Below are positions 36,742 to 45,264 of a stretch of DNA of 64,000 nt, in pieces (the stretch's first letter is position 1; each line of letters starts with the position of its first letter). The notes beneath the pieces were generated by a model. It worked only from the letters and a program-made list of their open reading frames with translations, made no database searches and was not told the origin of the DNA. The stretch lies in the NCBI RefSeq assembly GCF_027944115.1, contig NZ_JAPJZI010000001.1, forward strand, positions 2,666,001 through 2,730,000, in the 5' to 3' direction. A program made the translations under genes and the position numbers. The DNA comes from Hoeflea prorocentri (GTDB taxonomy: Bacteria; Pseudomonadota; Alphaproteobacteria; Rhizobiales; Rhizobiaceae).

Positions 36742-37863
36742 ATGGATCATGTGAACTGCATCGTGGCAGGCGCCGGCGTGATCGGCATCGCCACCGCACG
36801 CGCGCTCGCACTCGCCGGCCGCGACGTTGTCATCATCGAGGCTGAGGACATCATCGGCTCGCACACCAGTTCGCGTAACTCCGAGGTCATCCACGCCGGT
36901 ATCTACTATGCCGAAAACTCGTTGAAGGCCAGCTTCTGCGTCTCGGGCAAAATGGCGCTATACGACTATTGCCGCGACAGGGCGATCCCGCATGAGCAAA
37001 CCGGAAAACTGATTGTTGCGACACGCAACGAAGATTTGGACACACTCGCATCTATCCATCGACACGCGCTCGCCAACGGTGTCGACGACATCCGGCAGAT
37101 ATCCGCCGAGGAGGCAGTGGAATCCGAACCGGAACTTTCCTGCATCGCCGCGCTTCACTCACCGTCAACCGGCATTGTGGATAGCCATGCCCTCATCCTT
37201 TCCATGCTCGGCGAGGCGGAGGATCGGGGCACAATGGTTGCCTTTGGCACAAAGGTCGCCTCGGTTCGCCCTGACGGCCGACGCTTCATCGTCGCATTTG
37301 AGGGCGACGACGCGGACGCCGTATCCTGCGATATATTCATCAACGCGGCAGGTCATGGGGCCTGGGACATAGCCCGCTCCATTCCCAGACTGCCTGCCGG
37401 CATCGTCCCGCCGCATCTGCTCTCCAAGGGCAATTATTATTCTCTGAGCGGCCACCCCTGCCCTTTCCGGCAATTGATCTATCCGGTGCCCGGTGACGGT
37501 TCGCTCGGCATTCATTTCACCCGCGATCTCGCCGGACAGGCGCGCTTCGGACCAGACGTCTTCTGGATGGACGGCGAAGAGCTCGACTATACCGTGCTCG
37601 ATGACAGGGCAGATGATTTTGCCGAGGCCATCCGCACCTATTGGCCAGCGCTTCCGGACAACGCGCTTGCGCCATCCTATTGTGGCATTCGGCCAAAGAT
37701 GGTCGGCTCGGGCCAGCCGGCGGCCGACTTTGTGATCCGTTCACCAAAGCAAAACGGCTTCAATGGCCTGGTCCAGCTTTTCGGGATGGAGTCGCCCGGA
37801 TTGACCGGCTGCCTCGTCATCGGCGAATACGTCGCCGACATGGCGCTGAAGGATTTCCGTTGA
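36742..37863 (+). CDS. FAD-dependent oxidoreductase, L-2-hydroxyglutarate oxidase-like
   Basis: This flavoenzyme of the DAO family has 373 residues. The dinucleotide fold is at the N-terminus: VAGAGVIGIATARALALAG followed by VVIIEAE. The segment SHTSSRNSEVIHAGIYY is typical of the LhgO/L2HGDH group. The C-terminal FAD contact reads GMESPGLTG. The likely reaction is oxidation of L-2-hydroxyglutarate or a related 2-hydroxy acid. It precedes kdsA on the same strand by 121 bp, probably without functional link. Confidence 0.8.
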   Translation: MDHVNCIVAGAGVIGIATARALALAGRDVVIIEAEDIIGSHTSSRNSEVIHAGIYYAENSLKASFCVSGKMALYDYCRDRAIPHEQTGKLIVATRNEDLDTLASIHRHALANGVDDIRQISAEEAVESEPELSCIAALHSPSTGIVDSHALILSMLGEAEDRGTMVAFGTKVASVRPDGRRFIVAFEGDDADAVSCDIFINAAGHGAWDIARSIPRLPAGIVPPHLLSKGNYYSLSGHPCPFRQLIYPVPGDGSLGIHFTRDLAGQARFGPDVFWMDGEELDYTVLDDRADDFAEAIRTYWPALPDNALAPSYCGIRPKMVGSGQPAADFVIRSPKQNGFNGLVQLFGMESPGLTGCLVIGEYVADMALKDFR

Positions 37864-37984
37864 CAGCCGGACAGAACCGGTCGGTATGCTTGAACCAGCG
37901 GCCTTTTTGGAATACGGCATGTCTCGCACCCTGCCGCCGCACCATGATGGGCTGACGGCGATCGGGCGACACTGGAGAGCGAGC

Positions 37985-38821
37985 GTGGCGAACAGCAAAA
38001 CCGTCCAAGTCGGATCTGTGTCATTTTCAAACGACCGGCCCTTTGTCCTGATTGCTGGCCCTTGCGCGATTGAAAGCCGCGACCACGCATTCGCCATCGC
38101 CCAGGAACTGGTTTCGATCACCACAGACCTGAACATTCCGCTGGTTTACAAATCATCCTACGACAAGGCCAACCGTTCCTCGGTTTCCGGCAGGCGTGGC
38201 ATCGGCATGGAGGCGGGACTGCAAATCCTGGCCGATATCCGCGAAACCTTCGGCTGTCCGGTGATTACCGATATTCACGAAAGCCATCAGGCCGCGGTGG
38301 TCGCCGAAGCGGCGGATATATTGCAGATACCGGCCTATCTGTGCCGGCAGACAGACCTGCTGCTGGCCGCCGGGAATACGGGCAAGGCCATCAATGTCAA
38401 AAAGGGGCAGTTCCTTGCGCCATGGGACATGGCCCATGTAGCCGAGAAGGTCGCCTCCACCGGGAATGAGAACATCCTTCTTTGCGAACGCGGGACGAGC
38501 TTTGGCTACAACACGCTGGTGACCGATTTTCGCGGCCTGCCCACCATGGCCGCCACCGGTTATCCGATCGTGTTCGATGCAACCCACTCCGTTCAGCAAC
38601 CCGGCGGGCTTGGCGGCTCATCCGGCGGGCAGCGGGAATTTGCGCCCGTCCTTGCCCGCGCGGCCTTGGCGGTCGGGTGCGCAGCGCTGTTTATCGAGAC
38701 CCATGACAACCCGGACACCGCGCCATCCGATGGGCCGAACATGATACCGATCGATCAAATGAAGCCCATGCTTGCCGGCTTCATGGCGATCGACGCAATC
38801 ACCAAAAAACAGGATGGCTGA
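37985..38821 (+). CDS. kdsA: 3-deoxy-8-phosphooctulonate synthase (Kdo-8-phosphate synthase)
   Basis: KdsA condenses phosphoenolpyruvate with arabinose 5-phosphate to give Kdo 8-phosphate for the lipopolysaccharide inner core. The product has 278 residues, the normal family length. Motifs are IAGPCAIESRDHAFAIAQEL, YKSSYDKANRSS and a PVITDIHE strand end, then the C-terminal region with FDATHSVQQPGG. The start is GTG at 37985 after GGAG; the frame is open upstream, but that part has no family match. It lies 6 bp before kdsD, which makes its substrate. Confidence 0.96.
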   Translation: MANSKTVQVGSVSFSNDRPFVLIAGPCAIESRDHAFAIAQELVSITTDLNIPLVYKSSYDKANRSSVSGRRGIGMEAGLQILADIRETFGCPVITDIHESHQAAVVAEAADILQIPAYLCRQTDLLLAAGNTGKAINVKKGQFLAPWDMAHVAEKVASTGNENILLCERGTSFGYNTLVTDFRGLPTMAATGYPIVFDATHSVQQPGGLGGSSGGQREFAPVLARAALAVGCAALFIETHDNPDTAPSDGPNMIPIDQMKPMLAGFMAIDAITKKQDG

Positions 38822-38827
38822 AGCCAT

Positions 38828-39802
38828 ATGTCTCCGGAACGCAATATCAGGCAGGAAATCCTAAAAGCCGCACGCACCTCGCTGCAGGGCATCGATACGA
38901 TTGTCGAAGGCCTCAACGCAAAACTCGGTGACAGCGTGCTGGAAGCCATTGATGTCATCGCAGCCAAAAGCGGCCGGCTGATCATTACCGGCGTCGGCAA
39001 GAGCGGGCACATCGGAGCAAAGGCCGCCGCCACCTTCGCATCTACAGGAACGCCAGCCCAGTTCGTTCATTCGGCAGAAGCAAGCCACGGCGATCTCGGC
39101 ATGATCACGCCTGACGATTGTGTTCTTGCAATTTCGAATTCCGGCGAAACCCGCGAGCTATCGGACGTGCTCTACCATGCACGCAGGGCCGATATCCCGT
39201 TGATCGCCCTCACCTCCAAATCCGACAGCACCCTGGCGCAGAATGCGACGGTAACCGTCGTTTTACCCCAAGCGGAAGAAGCCTGTCCTCTGGGGCTCGC
39301 GCCAACCACATCCTCCATGATGCAGCTGATGCTCTGCGATACGATGGCGATCGGGCTTTTGGTGCGCCGGGGTTTCTCAGAGAGCGATTTCAAGCATTTT
39401 CATCCGGGCGGCACGCTCGGCGCGAGCCTCACGCTGGTGCGCGATGCGATGCATGCGGGAGATGCGATGCCCATCGTGCGTACCGGGACACCACTGATCG
39501 AGGCCATCGGAACGATAAACGAAAAGGGCTTTGGCCTCGTGATCGTTGTCGACGAGGCCGAGCGGATGCGCGGCGTCATCACCGACGGCGACCTGCGGCG
39601 CAATGCCCATGTCGACGCTGTCGCGGCCCGGGTCGACGATATCATGACGGTTGGAGGTCTGACTGTCGAACCCGATATGCTGCTTGCCTCCGCGCTGAAG
39701 ATGATCCAGGACCACAAAGTCGGCGCGCTTGTGGTGGAAGATGACGGGCAGGCTGTCGGTGTTATCCACGTGCTTGACATGCTGCGCATTGGCGCTGCCT
39801 GA
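38828..39802 (+). CDS. kdsD: Arabinose-5-phosphate isomerase, KdsD/KpsF family
   Basis: KdsD converts ribulose 5-phosphate to arabinose 5-phosphate for Kdo synthesis. The 324-residue protein has an N-terminal SIS domain (about 35-190), with GVGKSGHIGAKAAATFASTG and LAISNSGETREL. A pair of CBS domains follows (about 205-320). The ATG comes six bases after the kdsA stop. Two steps of one pathway are thus co-transcribed; kdsB and the kdsC phosphatase are not in the window. Confidence 0.93.
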   Translation: MSPERNIRQEILKAARTSLQGIDTIVEGLNAKLGDSVLEAIDVIAAKSGRLIITGVGKSGHIGAKAAATFASTGTPAQFVHSAEASHGDLGMITPDDCVLAISNSGETRELSDVLYHARRADIPLIALTSKSDSTLAQNATVTVVLPQAEEACPLGLAPTTSSMMQLMLCDTMAIGLLVRRGFSESDFKHFHPGGTLGASLTLVRDAMHAGDAMPIVRTGTPLIEAIGTINEKGFGLVIVVDEAERMRGVITDGDLRRNAHVDAVAARVDDIMTVGGLTVEPDMLLASALKMIQDHKVGALVVEDDGQAVGVIHVLDMLRIGAA

Positions 39803-39837
39803 ACCCACCAGCGGCTGTAGCCTGAGGGGCCGTCACT

Positions 39838-40746
39838 ATGGCATCACCAGATTTTGAAACAGATTTCGAACCGGCACACGGCTCAACCGTGCAGCTCGCG
39901 CCGGACATTCAGCGCATTACCGCACCCAATAGCGGCCCTTTGACCTTCCACGGCACGAACAGCTACATCGTCGGCAAGGGGTCCGTTGCGGTCATCGATC
40001 CGGGTCCGGAGATCGAGAGCCACTACCAGGCGCTTAAAGAGACGCTGACCGGCCGTGAGGTCACGCACATCATGGTCAGCCACACGCACCGGGACCATTC
40101 ACCGCTCGCCCGCCGCCTGGCATCCGAGACGGGCGCGACAATCGTCGCGGAAGGCGAGCACAGGTCAGCACGTCCGCTTTTTACCGGAGAAATCAATCCG
40201 TTAAAGGAAAGCGCGGATACGGAATTTCAACCCGATGTCAAGGCCGGGGACGGCGACATTTTCCAGGGTGACGGATGGGCGCTGCGGGTCATCAACACAC
40301 CGGGACATACGGCCAATCACGCGGTCTTCGGCCTTGAAGACCGCGACATCGTCTTTTCAGCCGATCATGTGATGGTGTGGGCCACCTCAATCGTTGCTCC
40401 GCCAGACGGCTCCATGGCCGATTACATGCGGTCACTCGACAAGATGCTCGAACGCGACGACAGGATGTACCTTCCCGGCCATGGCGGACCGGTGAAAGAG
40501 CCGACGAAATTCGTGCGTGCCCTGCGTACTCACAGGAAGATGCGCGAGGCAGCCGTTCTCGACCGGCTGCAAAAGGGTGATCGGCACATTGACGAGATGG
40601 TCAAGGCGATTTACCGCGATACCGATCCGAGATTGCATCGCGCTGCAGCCCTTTCGCTGCTGGCACATCTTGAAGACCTTGTCGCCAGGGGCCGCGTCGA
40701 AACCGACGGTGCTCCATCAATTGACGGCGTCTACATGCCGAACTAA
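39838..40746 (+). CDS. MBL-fold metallo-hydrolase (beta-lactamase-like 2 group)
   Basis: The protein has 302 residues. The zinc motif SHTHRDHSPL is at about 81-90 (H82, H84, D86, H87). A further histidine is in TPGHTANH, an aspartate and histidine are in FSADHVM, and a last one is in LPGHGGPV. A C-terminal winged-helix-like extension (230-300) is typical of the LACTB2-like group, which includes RNA-processing or thioester-hydrolysing enzymes. The substrate is unknown. It is convergent with the DUF1499 gene. Confidence 0.88.
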   Translation: MASPDFETDFEPAHGSTVQLAPDIQRITAPNSGPLTFHGTNSYIVGKGSVAVIDPGPEIESHYQALKETLTGREVTHIMVSHTHRDHSPLARRLASETGATIVAEGEHRSARPLFTGEINPLKESADTEFQPDVKAGDGDIFQGDGWALRVINTPGHTANHAVFGLEDRDIVFSADHVMVWATSIVAPPDGSMADYMRSLDKMLERDDRMYLPGHGGPVKEPTKFVRALRTHRKMREAAVLDRLQKGDRHIDEMVKAIYRDTDPRLHRAAALSLLAHLEDLVARGRVETDGAPSIDGVYMPN

Positions 40747-40750
40747 TGGG

Positions 40751-41680
40751 TCAGCGAACCGAGATTCCGACAAGCTCCATGTCGAGCTCACGCAGGAATT
40801 CGGAAATGATCCAGGCATTTGCGCCCAGATCGTGCGGGCCGAAACGTGAGACGGCACGCATATCGACGAAGGTTGTTTCAGCCTCTTCGCTCAGCCGGAT
40901 ACTGACATCCGAACCGAAGCCGAAAACGAGTGTGCGCGCCTCGCCCTGAAGGACGATTTGCGCCTGTTTGAGAACAACGGGGTCTTGCGGCGCGCTTTCT
41001 TCCGCAAGGATCTCGCGCAGGCTGATGATGCTGTCCGTATCGTCCGCTTCCGAGACAATAGCCGCTGCGTCACCGGGTTGCGCCGGCTCCTGCGCATCCG
41101 GCTCGGCGACATCCTCCGGCGGCTGTGGCATGCGGGTCGAGGAAATCTTGATCCCGCGGTTCTCCGCCACCAGCCGTACAGCTTCCAATACCCGGTCGAG
41201 CGCGCCCTCATACCGCCTTCCCGTGACCTGCGGATAGGCTTCGGCCTGCCCCGCATAGGGTGCGCTTTCAAACAGCTTGACGTGCGGCATCCAGTCCGGA
41301 CCGTGCGTCACAGGCTCAATGAATTCGGGAACACTCGCGGTATCCGTCGCGATGTCGTAGAGCGGCGGCAACGTATAGGCCCGGTATCCGACAAGCCCGG
41401 CCGGAACAAGCACAATCAGGGCACATATGCAGCCCTTGGCGGACGCGCGTCCCCCTTCTGCACCGACCATCCACAGGCGCAAGATCCCGTAACATGCGAA
41501 GATGAATGCAAGCAGCGCCAGCCCGGTGCTGATCGCAAACAGCACCGCGAAAATATCACTCTCCATGATGGCGAAGCGGTGAAGGCCGGCGGAGATGGCG
41601 AAAAGCGCCAGGGCGAACAAGCCCAGCCGATAGGACCAGAAGGCCGTATAACACACTGGACGTTCGTAGCGAATCTTCAT
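40751..41680 (-). CDS. DUF1499 family membrane protein
   Basis: The product has 309 residues. Three membrane helices fill roughly residues 13-110. The DUF1499 domain follows, beginning YTLPPLYDIATD and ending VDMRAVSRFGPHDLGANAWI. A low-complexity acidic, proline- and alanine-rich insert (about 200-245, DVAEPDAQEPAQPGDAAA) interrupts the domain and is unusual for the family. The biochemical role of DUF1499 is unknown; it is often near membrane or envelope genes. Confidence 0.8.
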   Translation of the reverse strand: MKIRYERPVCYTAFWSYRLGLFALALFAISAGLHRFAIMESDIFAVLFAISTGLALLAFIFACYGILRLWMVGAEGGRASAKGCICALIVLVPAGLVGYRAYTLPPLYDIATDTASVPEFIEPVTHGPDWMPHVKLFESAPYAGQAEAYPQVTGRRYEGALDRVLEAVRLVAENRGIKISSTRMPQPPEDVAEPDAQEPAQPGDAAAIVSEADDTDSIISLREILAEESAPQDPVVLKQAQIVLQGEARTLVFGFGSDVSIRLSEEAETTFVDMRAVSRFGPHDLGANAWIISEFLRELDMELVGISVR

Positions 41681-41856
41681 CTTTGGCCGTTACATCTGCA
41701 TAATCGCGCACAGGAATAGCGCAACTTGCCACGGAGCGAAACAGTGCTTCGCTCAGCCATGCCGGGGCACTGAGGCAATATTACAGCACAGCGCAGAGTA
41801 CGTATGAAACTCGGCAAGCAGCCGTACGACGGCCTGACCTTCCACAGGAGAAAGCC

Positions 41857-42048
41857 ATGTGCTCGAACGCTGTCTTGAGCAATGTCCAGCGGCGCGACAT
41901 CGATGCCGTCCTTCATCCCTATGCGCCTCAGCACAAGCTGCGGGAAACGGGCGCGCTCGATGACACCGGGGCGATGGTGCGAAAGGACGCTTTGCCGGGC
42001 CAGGCCGAACGGCACAGACGGCTCGGAAAAACAAGGCCCGCCGCATGA
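41857..42048 (+). pseudogene. Possible 5' remnant of a class III (PLP) aminotransferase
   Basis: A good AGGAGAAAGCC site precedes an ATG whose first 32 or so codons read MCSNAVLSNVQRRDIDAVLH and then PYAPQHKLRETG. This resembles the N-terminus of class III omega-aminotransferases, which commonly have a RDI-x3-LHPY-x8-ETGP-like start. After that the resemblance is lost, and the frame ends at 42048 without the PLP fold. It is probably a truncated gene. The family match is from memory and rests on a short stretch; otherwise the 41681-42083 gap holds only a terminator. Confidence 0.4.
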
Positions 42049-42062
42049 ATGCAGCGGGCCTT
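42027..42062 (-). terminator. Rho-independent terminator of the dioxygenase gene
   Basis: Read on the minus strand, AAGGCCCGC (42062-42054) pairs perfectly with GCGGGCCTT (42041-42033) across a 12-base loop. GTTTTT follows at 42032-42027. It begins 22 bp after the dioxygenase stop. Confidence 0.85.
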
Positions 42063-42083
42063 CTGTCGTCAGGACATGCCGGT

Positions 42084-43271
42084 TTAAAGTCTGGCCAAGT
42101 ACTCCCTCGCAGCCTTCTCGCCCATTTCATCGAACTGCTTTTGCTTGAAAGCTTCGCGTTTCTTGCGGCGCGGATCCATATAGCCGGCGCCGACGACCGT
42201 CTCGCCCTTGTCGCAGACCACGAAACGGCTGATACGCTGCGCATGCGGTGAAAGTTTTTCCCACTGTTCGTAGGGCATGGACCGCATGATGCCCTCGCTG
42301 CGGAACCAGGGTGCGTAGTATTCGACATTCGGCATTGCACGCACATCGCGCGAAAGGTTCGGCGTGCCGGCGTGCCAGGCGCGAATATCGCGGAAGACGG
42401 CGGTTCCGGCAGGTGCCGGGCAGACCGTGCTGAGTTTCATCCAATCCGGCTCGTCGGCAAGGCTGGGAATAGGCGCCCGCGACCTTTGCGTGCCGGGAAT
42501 TTGACGGATCGGCCCGTTCTCGAATGTCAGATCGATCATCGGGAAGTTGATGGTCAGGACCGGAACCGGCAGATCGCGCATGGTGACATTGCCGTATGGA
42601 TCGGGAATTTCCGACCACATATTGTCTGAATGCAGGCCCTGATACTCGATCGCACCCGGCATGGCGATATCGCCGCCCGCCCCGCCGACAATATAGTCGG
42701 GAGATCCGAAAATCTCGGTGAGAATCGGGGTTGTGGTGGGCAAATCGATGAGTTCACACCATTCGTCCTTGTGGAGCATCTGGCGCGAGGCCGAACCACC
42801 GCCAAAGGAATAGCGGTGCGGCAGCCCTCCTGCCCCGCCTCCGGCCGAGCAGTCAGGATCATCCGCCATCAGATCGAGAATGGCTTCGCTGGCAGCCCGC
42901 TGCATCCGCGCAAGAAGATCGGGTTCCAGGACGTCGCGCACTGCGACAAAGCCATCGCGATGTAAAAGTTCCGCGGCGCGTTTGGGATCATCCGGCGAGA
43001 CGAGCTCCAGGCCCTTGATGCCGTTTTCCTTGCGCAGTTTTTCTCGCAGCGCAACAACACCCGGATCGTCATAGGAGCGTGTCCAGCCCGCGCAGGACGG
43101 ATCGCCTGACACGAGGTTCATGTGTTCCGGCGTCGTCTCGATTTCAATCTCCGCCGCAGCGGATGAAAGACCAGCGGGATTGTCATTGTTGACGATGGAT
43201 TTCGGTCTGTTGATAAAACCGTTTGGCGGTACCGACTCGTTCCAGCCGAGATTTTCCAGTTGGGCGTCCAT
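42084..43271 (-). CDS. Phytanoyl-CoA dioxygenase family Fe(II)/2-oxoglutarate oxygenase
   Basis: This 395-residue oxygenase has the iron triad: histidine and aspartate in QGLHSDNMW and a distal histidine in DIRAWHAGTPN. An arginine for 2-oxoglutarate follows in LSRDVRAMPN. A domain of about 110 residues precedes the core, including ELLHRDGFVAVRDVLEPDLL. Such enzymes hydroxylate a small substrate with O2 and 2-oxoglutarate. The ATG at 43271 lies after GGAGGAG. It diverges from an SDR and is close to a sulfonate/taurine-type ABC importer and a GntR gene, which suggests uptake and oxidation of one compound. The substrate is unknown. Confidence 0.82.
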   Translation of the reverse strand: MDAQLENLGWNESVPPNGFINRPKSIVNNDNPAGLSSAAAEIEIETTPEHMNLVSGDPSCAGWTRSYDDPGVVALREKLRKENGIKGLELVSPDDPKRAAELLHRDGFVAVRDVLEPDLLARMQRAASEAILDLMADDPDCSAGGGAGGLPHRYSFGGGSASRQMLHKDEWCELIDLPTTTPILTEIFGSPDYIVGGAGGDIAMPGAIEYQGLHSDNMWSEIPDPYGNVTMRDLPVPVLTINFPMIDLTFENGPIRQIPGTQRSRAPIPSLADEPDWMKLSTVCPAPAGTAVFRDIRAWHAGTPNLSRDVRAMPNVEYYAPWFRSEGIMRSMPYEQWEKLSPHAQRISRFVVCDKGETVVGAGYMDPRRKKREAFKQKQFDEMGEKAAREYLARL

Positions 43272-43375
43272 GGGCGCATCTCCTCCGATATGTGATCTGG
43301 CTCGATATGCTATTCGGCACGAACCAGTTGCCCTTAAATCCGCATATTCGACCGGATCATCACAAGGCACGAGAT

Positions 43376-43388
43376 GTTCAAATTGAAC
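43376..43388 (+). promoter_or_regulatory. Operator-like site 1, GTTCA-N3-TGAAC
   Basis: GTTCAAATTGAAC has perfect five-base arms and is followed by TATTT. The same 18 bp block, GTTCA-A/T-ATTGAAC-TATTT, recurs on the other strand 110 bp away. The site lies 105 bp from the dioxygenase start. Confidence 0.65.
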
Positions 43389-43485
43389 TATTTGTGTCTG
43401 CCAGGAATTACCGGCCTGGCTTCACCTCCAGAAGCTCATGGCTTGTCTTAAAACGCTTTTCGACTGCTCATCAGACCATGAAATA

Positions 43486-43498
43486 GTTCAATATGAAC
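43486..43498 (-). promoter_or_regulatory. Operator-like site 2, inverted copy
   Basis: Read on the minus strand the site is GTTCATATTGAAC followed by TATTT, one base different from site 1. It lies 89 bp from the SDR start. The pair in mirror orientation suggests one regulator acting on both divergent promoters, perhaps the GntR protein of the same cluster. Confidence 0.65.
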
Positions 43499-43586
43499 AA
43501 TTCGATACTTACTACAGCGACCACCATGAGCCAATGTGCGGGCGAAAAGAACGTCATACTTGCAAGACTTGTTGAGGGAGAGATGC

Positions 43587-44396
43587 ATGGCCGATCTGGC
43601 TGGTAAGGTTGCAATTGTCACCGGTAGCACACAGGGCCTCGGAGCGGCGATTGCCAGGCTGTTTGCCGAACGCGGCGCAAGCGGTCTCGTCACATGCGGG
43701 CGCAGCAGCGATAAGGGTCAAAAAATTGCATCGGAGATCACCGCCGAATTCGGTTGCCCGGTCCATTTTGTGCAGGCCGACCTCGCCAAAATCGAGGACT
43801 GCCGCAAAGTGGTCAAGATGGCGGATGAACAATTTGGCCGGATCGATGTTCTGGTGAATGCGGCCGCCATAACGGATCGCGGAACCATACTGGATACCTC
43901 ACCGGAACTCTTTGACAGCATCATCGCAACCAATCTGAGGGCGCCGTTCTTTCTGATGCAGGATGTCGCGGCAATCATGCGCCGGGAACGCATCGAGGGA
44001 TCGATCGTCAACATTGTCTCCATGTCCTCCATGGCGGGTCAGTCCTTTGTTGCGGCCTATTGTGCATCCAAGGGCGGACTTGCAACACTGACAAAGAACA
44101 CAGCCTACGGGCTGCTGCCGGACCGGATCCGGGTCAACGGCCTCAATATCGGCTGGATGGCATCCGACGGTGAAGATGTCATGCAGAAAACCTATCACGG
44201 CGCCACAGACGGCTGGCTGGAGAAAGCAGCGGCCGAACAACCGTTTGGACGCCTCATTGAACCCGCTGAGGTGGCGCGCGCGGTGGCCTTTCTCGCCGGC
44301 CCGGAATCCGGCCTGATGACGGGATCGATGGTGAATTTCGACCAATCTGTCTGGGGCGCATATGATGCGCCACCGCAGCCGGGCAGCGCACTTTAG
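43587..44396 (+). CDS. Short-chain dehydrogenase/reductase
   Basis: This SDR has 269 residues with the cofactor motif VTGSTQGLGAAIA near residue 11. The structural motif is VNAAA, and the catalytic serine is in SMSSMAGQSF. Tyrosine and lysine are in AYCASKGG near 162-166. The ATG at 43587 follows AGGGAGAG. It diverges from the dioxygenase and is convergent with the ABC importer. Oxidation of the hydroxyl introduced by the dioxygenase is a natural hypothesis. Substrate unknown. Confidence 0.85.
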   Translation: MADLAGKVAIVTGSTQGLGAAIARLFAERGASGLVTCGRSSDKGQKIASEITAEFGCPVHFVQADLAKIEDCRKVVKMADEQFGRIDVLVNAAAITDRGTILDTSPELFDSIIATNLRAPFFLMQDVAAIMRRERIEGSIVNIVSMSSMAGQSFVAAYCASKGGLATLTKNTAYGLLPDRIRVNGLNIGWMASDGEDVMQKTYHGATDGWLEKAAAEQPFGRLIEPAEVARAVAFLAGPESGLMTGSMVNFDQSVWGAYDAPPQPGSAL

Positions 44397-44451
44397 AACC
44401 CGCCCCGCGTCCATCAAGGGGAGCGGCGACAGCCCGGTGATACCACGGGGC

Positions 44452-45264
44452 CTAGACCCGCCACCCCAGCAGCCGCCGTTCGATCAGGCCGATCGCGGCG
44501 CTGACCAACACGCCGAGCAGAGACAGGATGACGACGCCGACAAACAGGCGTTCGAGATCGTAAAGGGAACCGGCCTCGAGGATATAGGCCCCGATCCCGT
44601 ATTCCGCACCCAGCATCTCGGCTGCGACGAGCAGGATAATGGCGATGGCAAGCGAGATGCGCAATCCCGACAGGATGCCGGGCATCGCGCCGGGCAGCAC
44701 GATCTTTCTGACAATCGACAGCCAGGAAAGCCCGAAACTCTGCCCCATGCGGATCAACGTCCGGTCCACATTATCGACTGCGCCATAGGTTGCCACGACC
44801 GTCGGGGTGAAAGTGCCAAAAGCAATGAGCGCATATTTCGACCCCTCGCCGATGCCGAACCAGATGACAAATAGAGGTAGCAGCGCGATCTTCGGGATCG
44901 GAAAGATGGCTGCGACCAGCGGCACCATGCCTGAGCGGATATAGGAAAACAGGCCGATCAGGATGCCGACGCTGATGCCGAGGCTGGCGCCGATCGCAGC
45001 GCCAACGGCCAATCGGCTCAAGGACGGCAGGAGGTGTTTGAACAGCAAGCCGGAGGAGTAGAGCTGTTCGAATGTCGCCAGCACATCGGATGGCTTTGGA
45101 AGCGTCAGCGCTGAGATCCAGCCCTGCCGGGTGCCCCATTCGGCGACAGCAATCAGCGCGGCAAAGGCGACAAATCCGACCCAGCGGCGCGGCCTTGGGG
45201 CAAATCCTCCACCGCGAAAATCCACCGTTTTCTGATTTGTATCCTTTGGCGCTGCTTCAGGCAT
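44452..45264 (-). CDS. ABC transporter permease, nitrate/sulfonate/taurine family (SsuC/TauC type)
   Basis: The membrane subunit has 270 residues with about six helices. The ATPase-contact loop is of the BPD_transp_1 type: SFGLSWLSIVRKIVLPGAMP and GILSGLRISLAIA. It ends ...LLGWRV. The start ATG at 45264 overlaps the ATPase stop by eight bases. It is the last gene of the importer operon and converges with the SDR gene, with 55 bp between. Confidence 0.9.
   Translation of the reverse strand: MPEAAPKDTNQKTVDFRGGGFAPRPRRWVGFVAFAALIAVAEWGTRQGWISALTLPKPSDVLATFEQLYSSGLLFKHLLPSLSRLAVGAAIGASLGISVGILIGLFSYIRSGMVPLVAAIFPIPKIALLPLFVIWFGIGEGSKYALIAFGTFTPTVVATYGAVDNVDRTLIRMGQSFGLSWLSIVRKIVLPGAMPGILSGLRISLAIAIILLVAAEMLGAEYGIGAYILEAGSLYDLERLFVGVVILSLLGVLVSAAIGLIERRLLGWRV

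Larger units (their letters stand above)
43272..43586. promoter_or_regulatory. Divergent promoter region of the dioxygenase and SDR genes
   Basis: This 315 bp region has no gene. It is AT-richer than its surroundings and contains two related operator-like sites in opposite orientation, annotated separately. The ribosome sites of the two divergent genes lie at its two ends. Confidence 0.7.

Noticed and set aside
41677-42015. Minus-strand frame of 112 residues between the DUF1499 and dioxygenase genes
   Set aside because: It runs into the start of the DUF1499 gene in another frame, has no ribosome site and no recognisable domain; the plus-strand aminotransferase-like fragment explains the region better.
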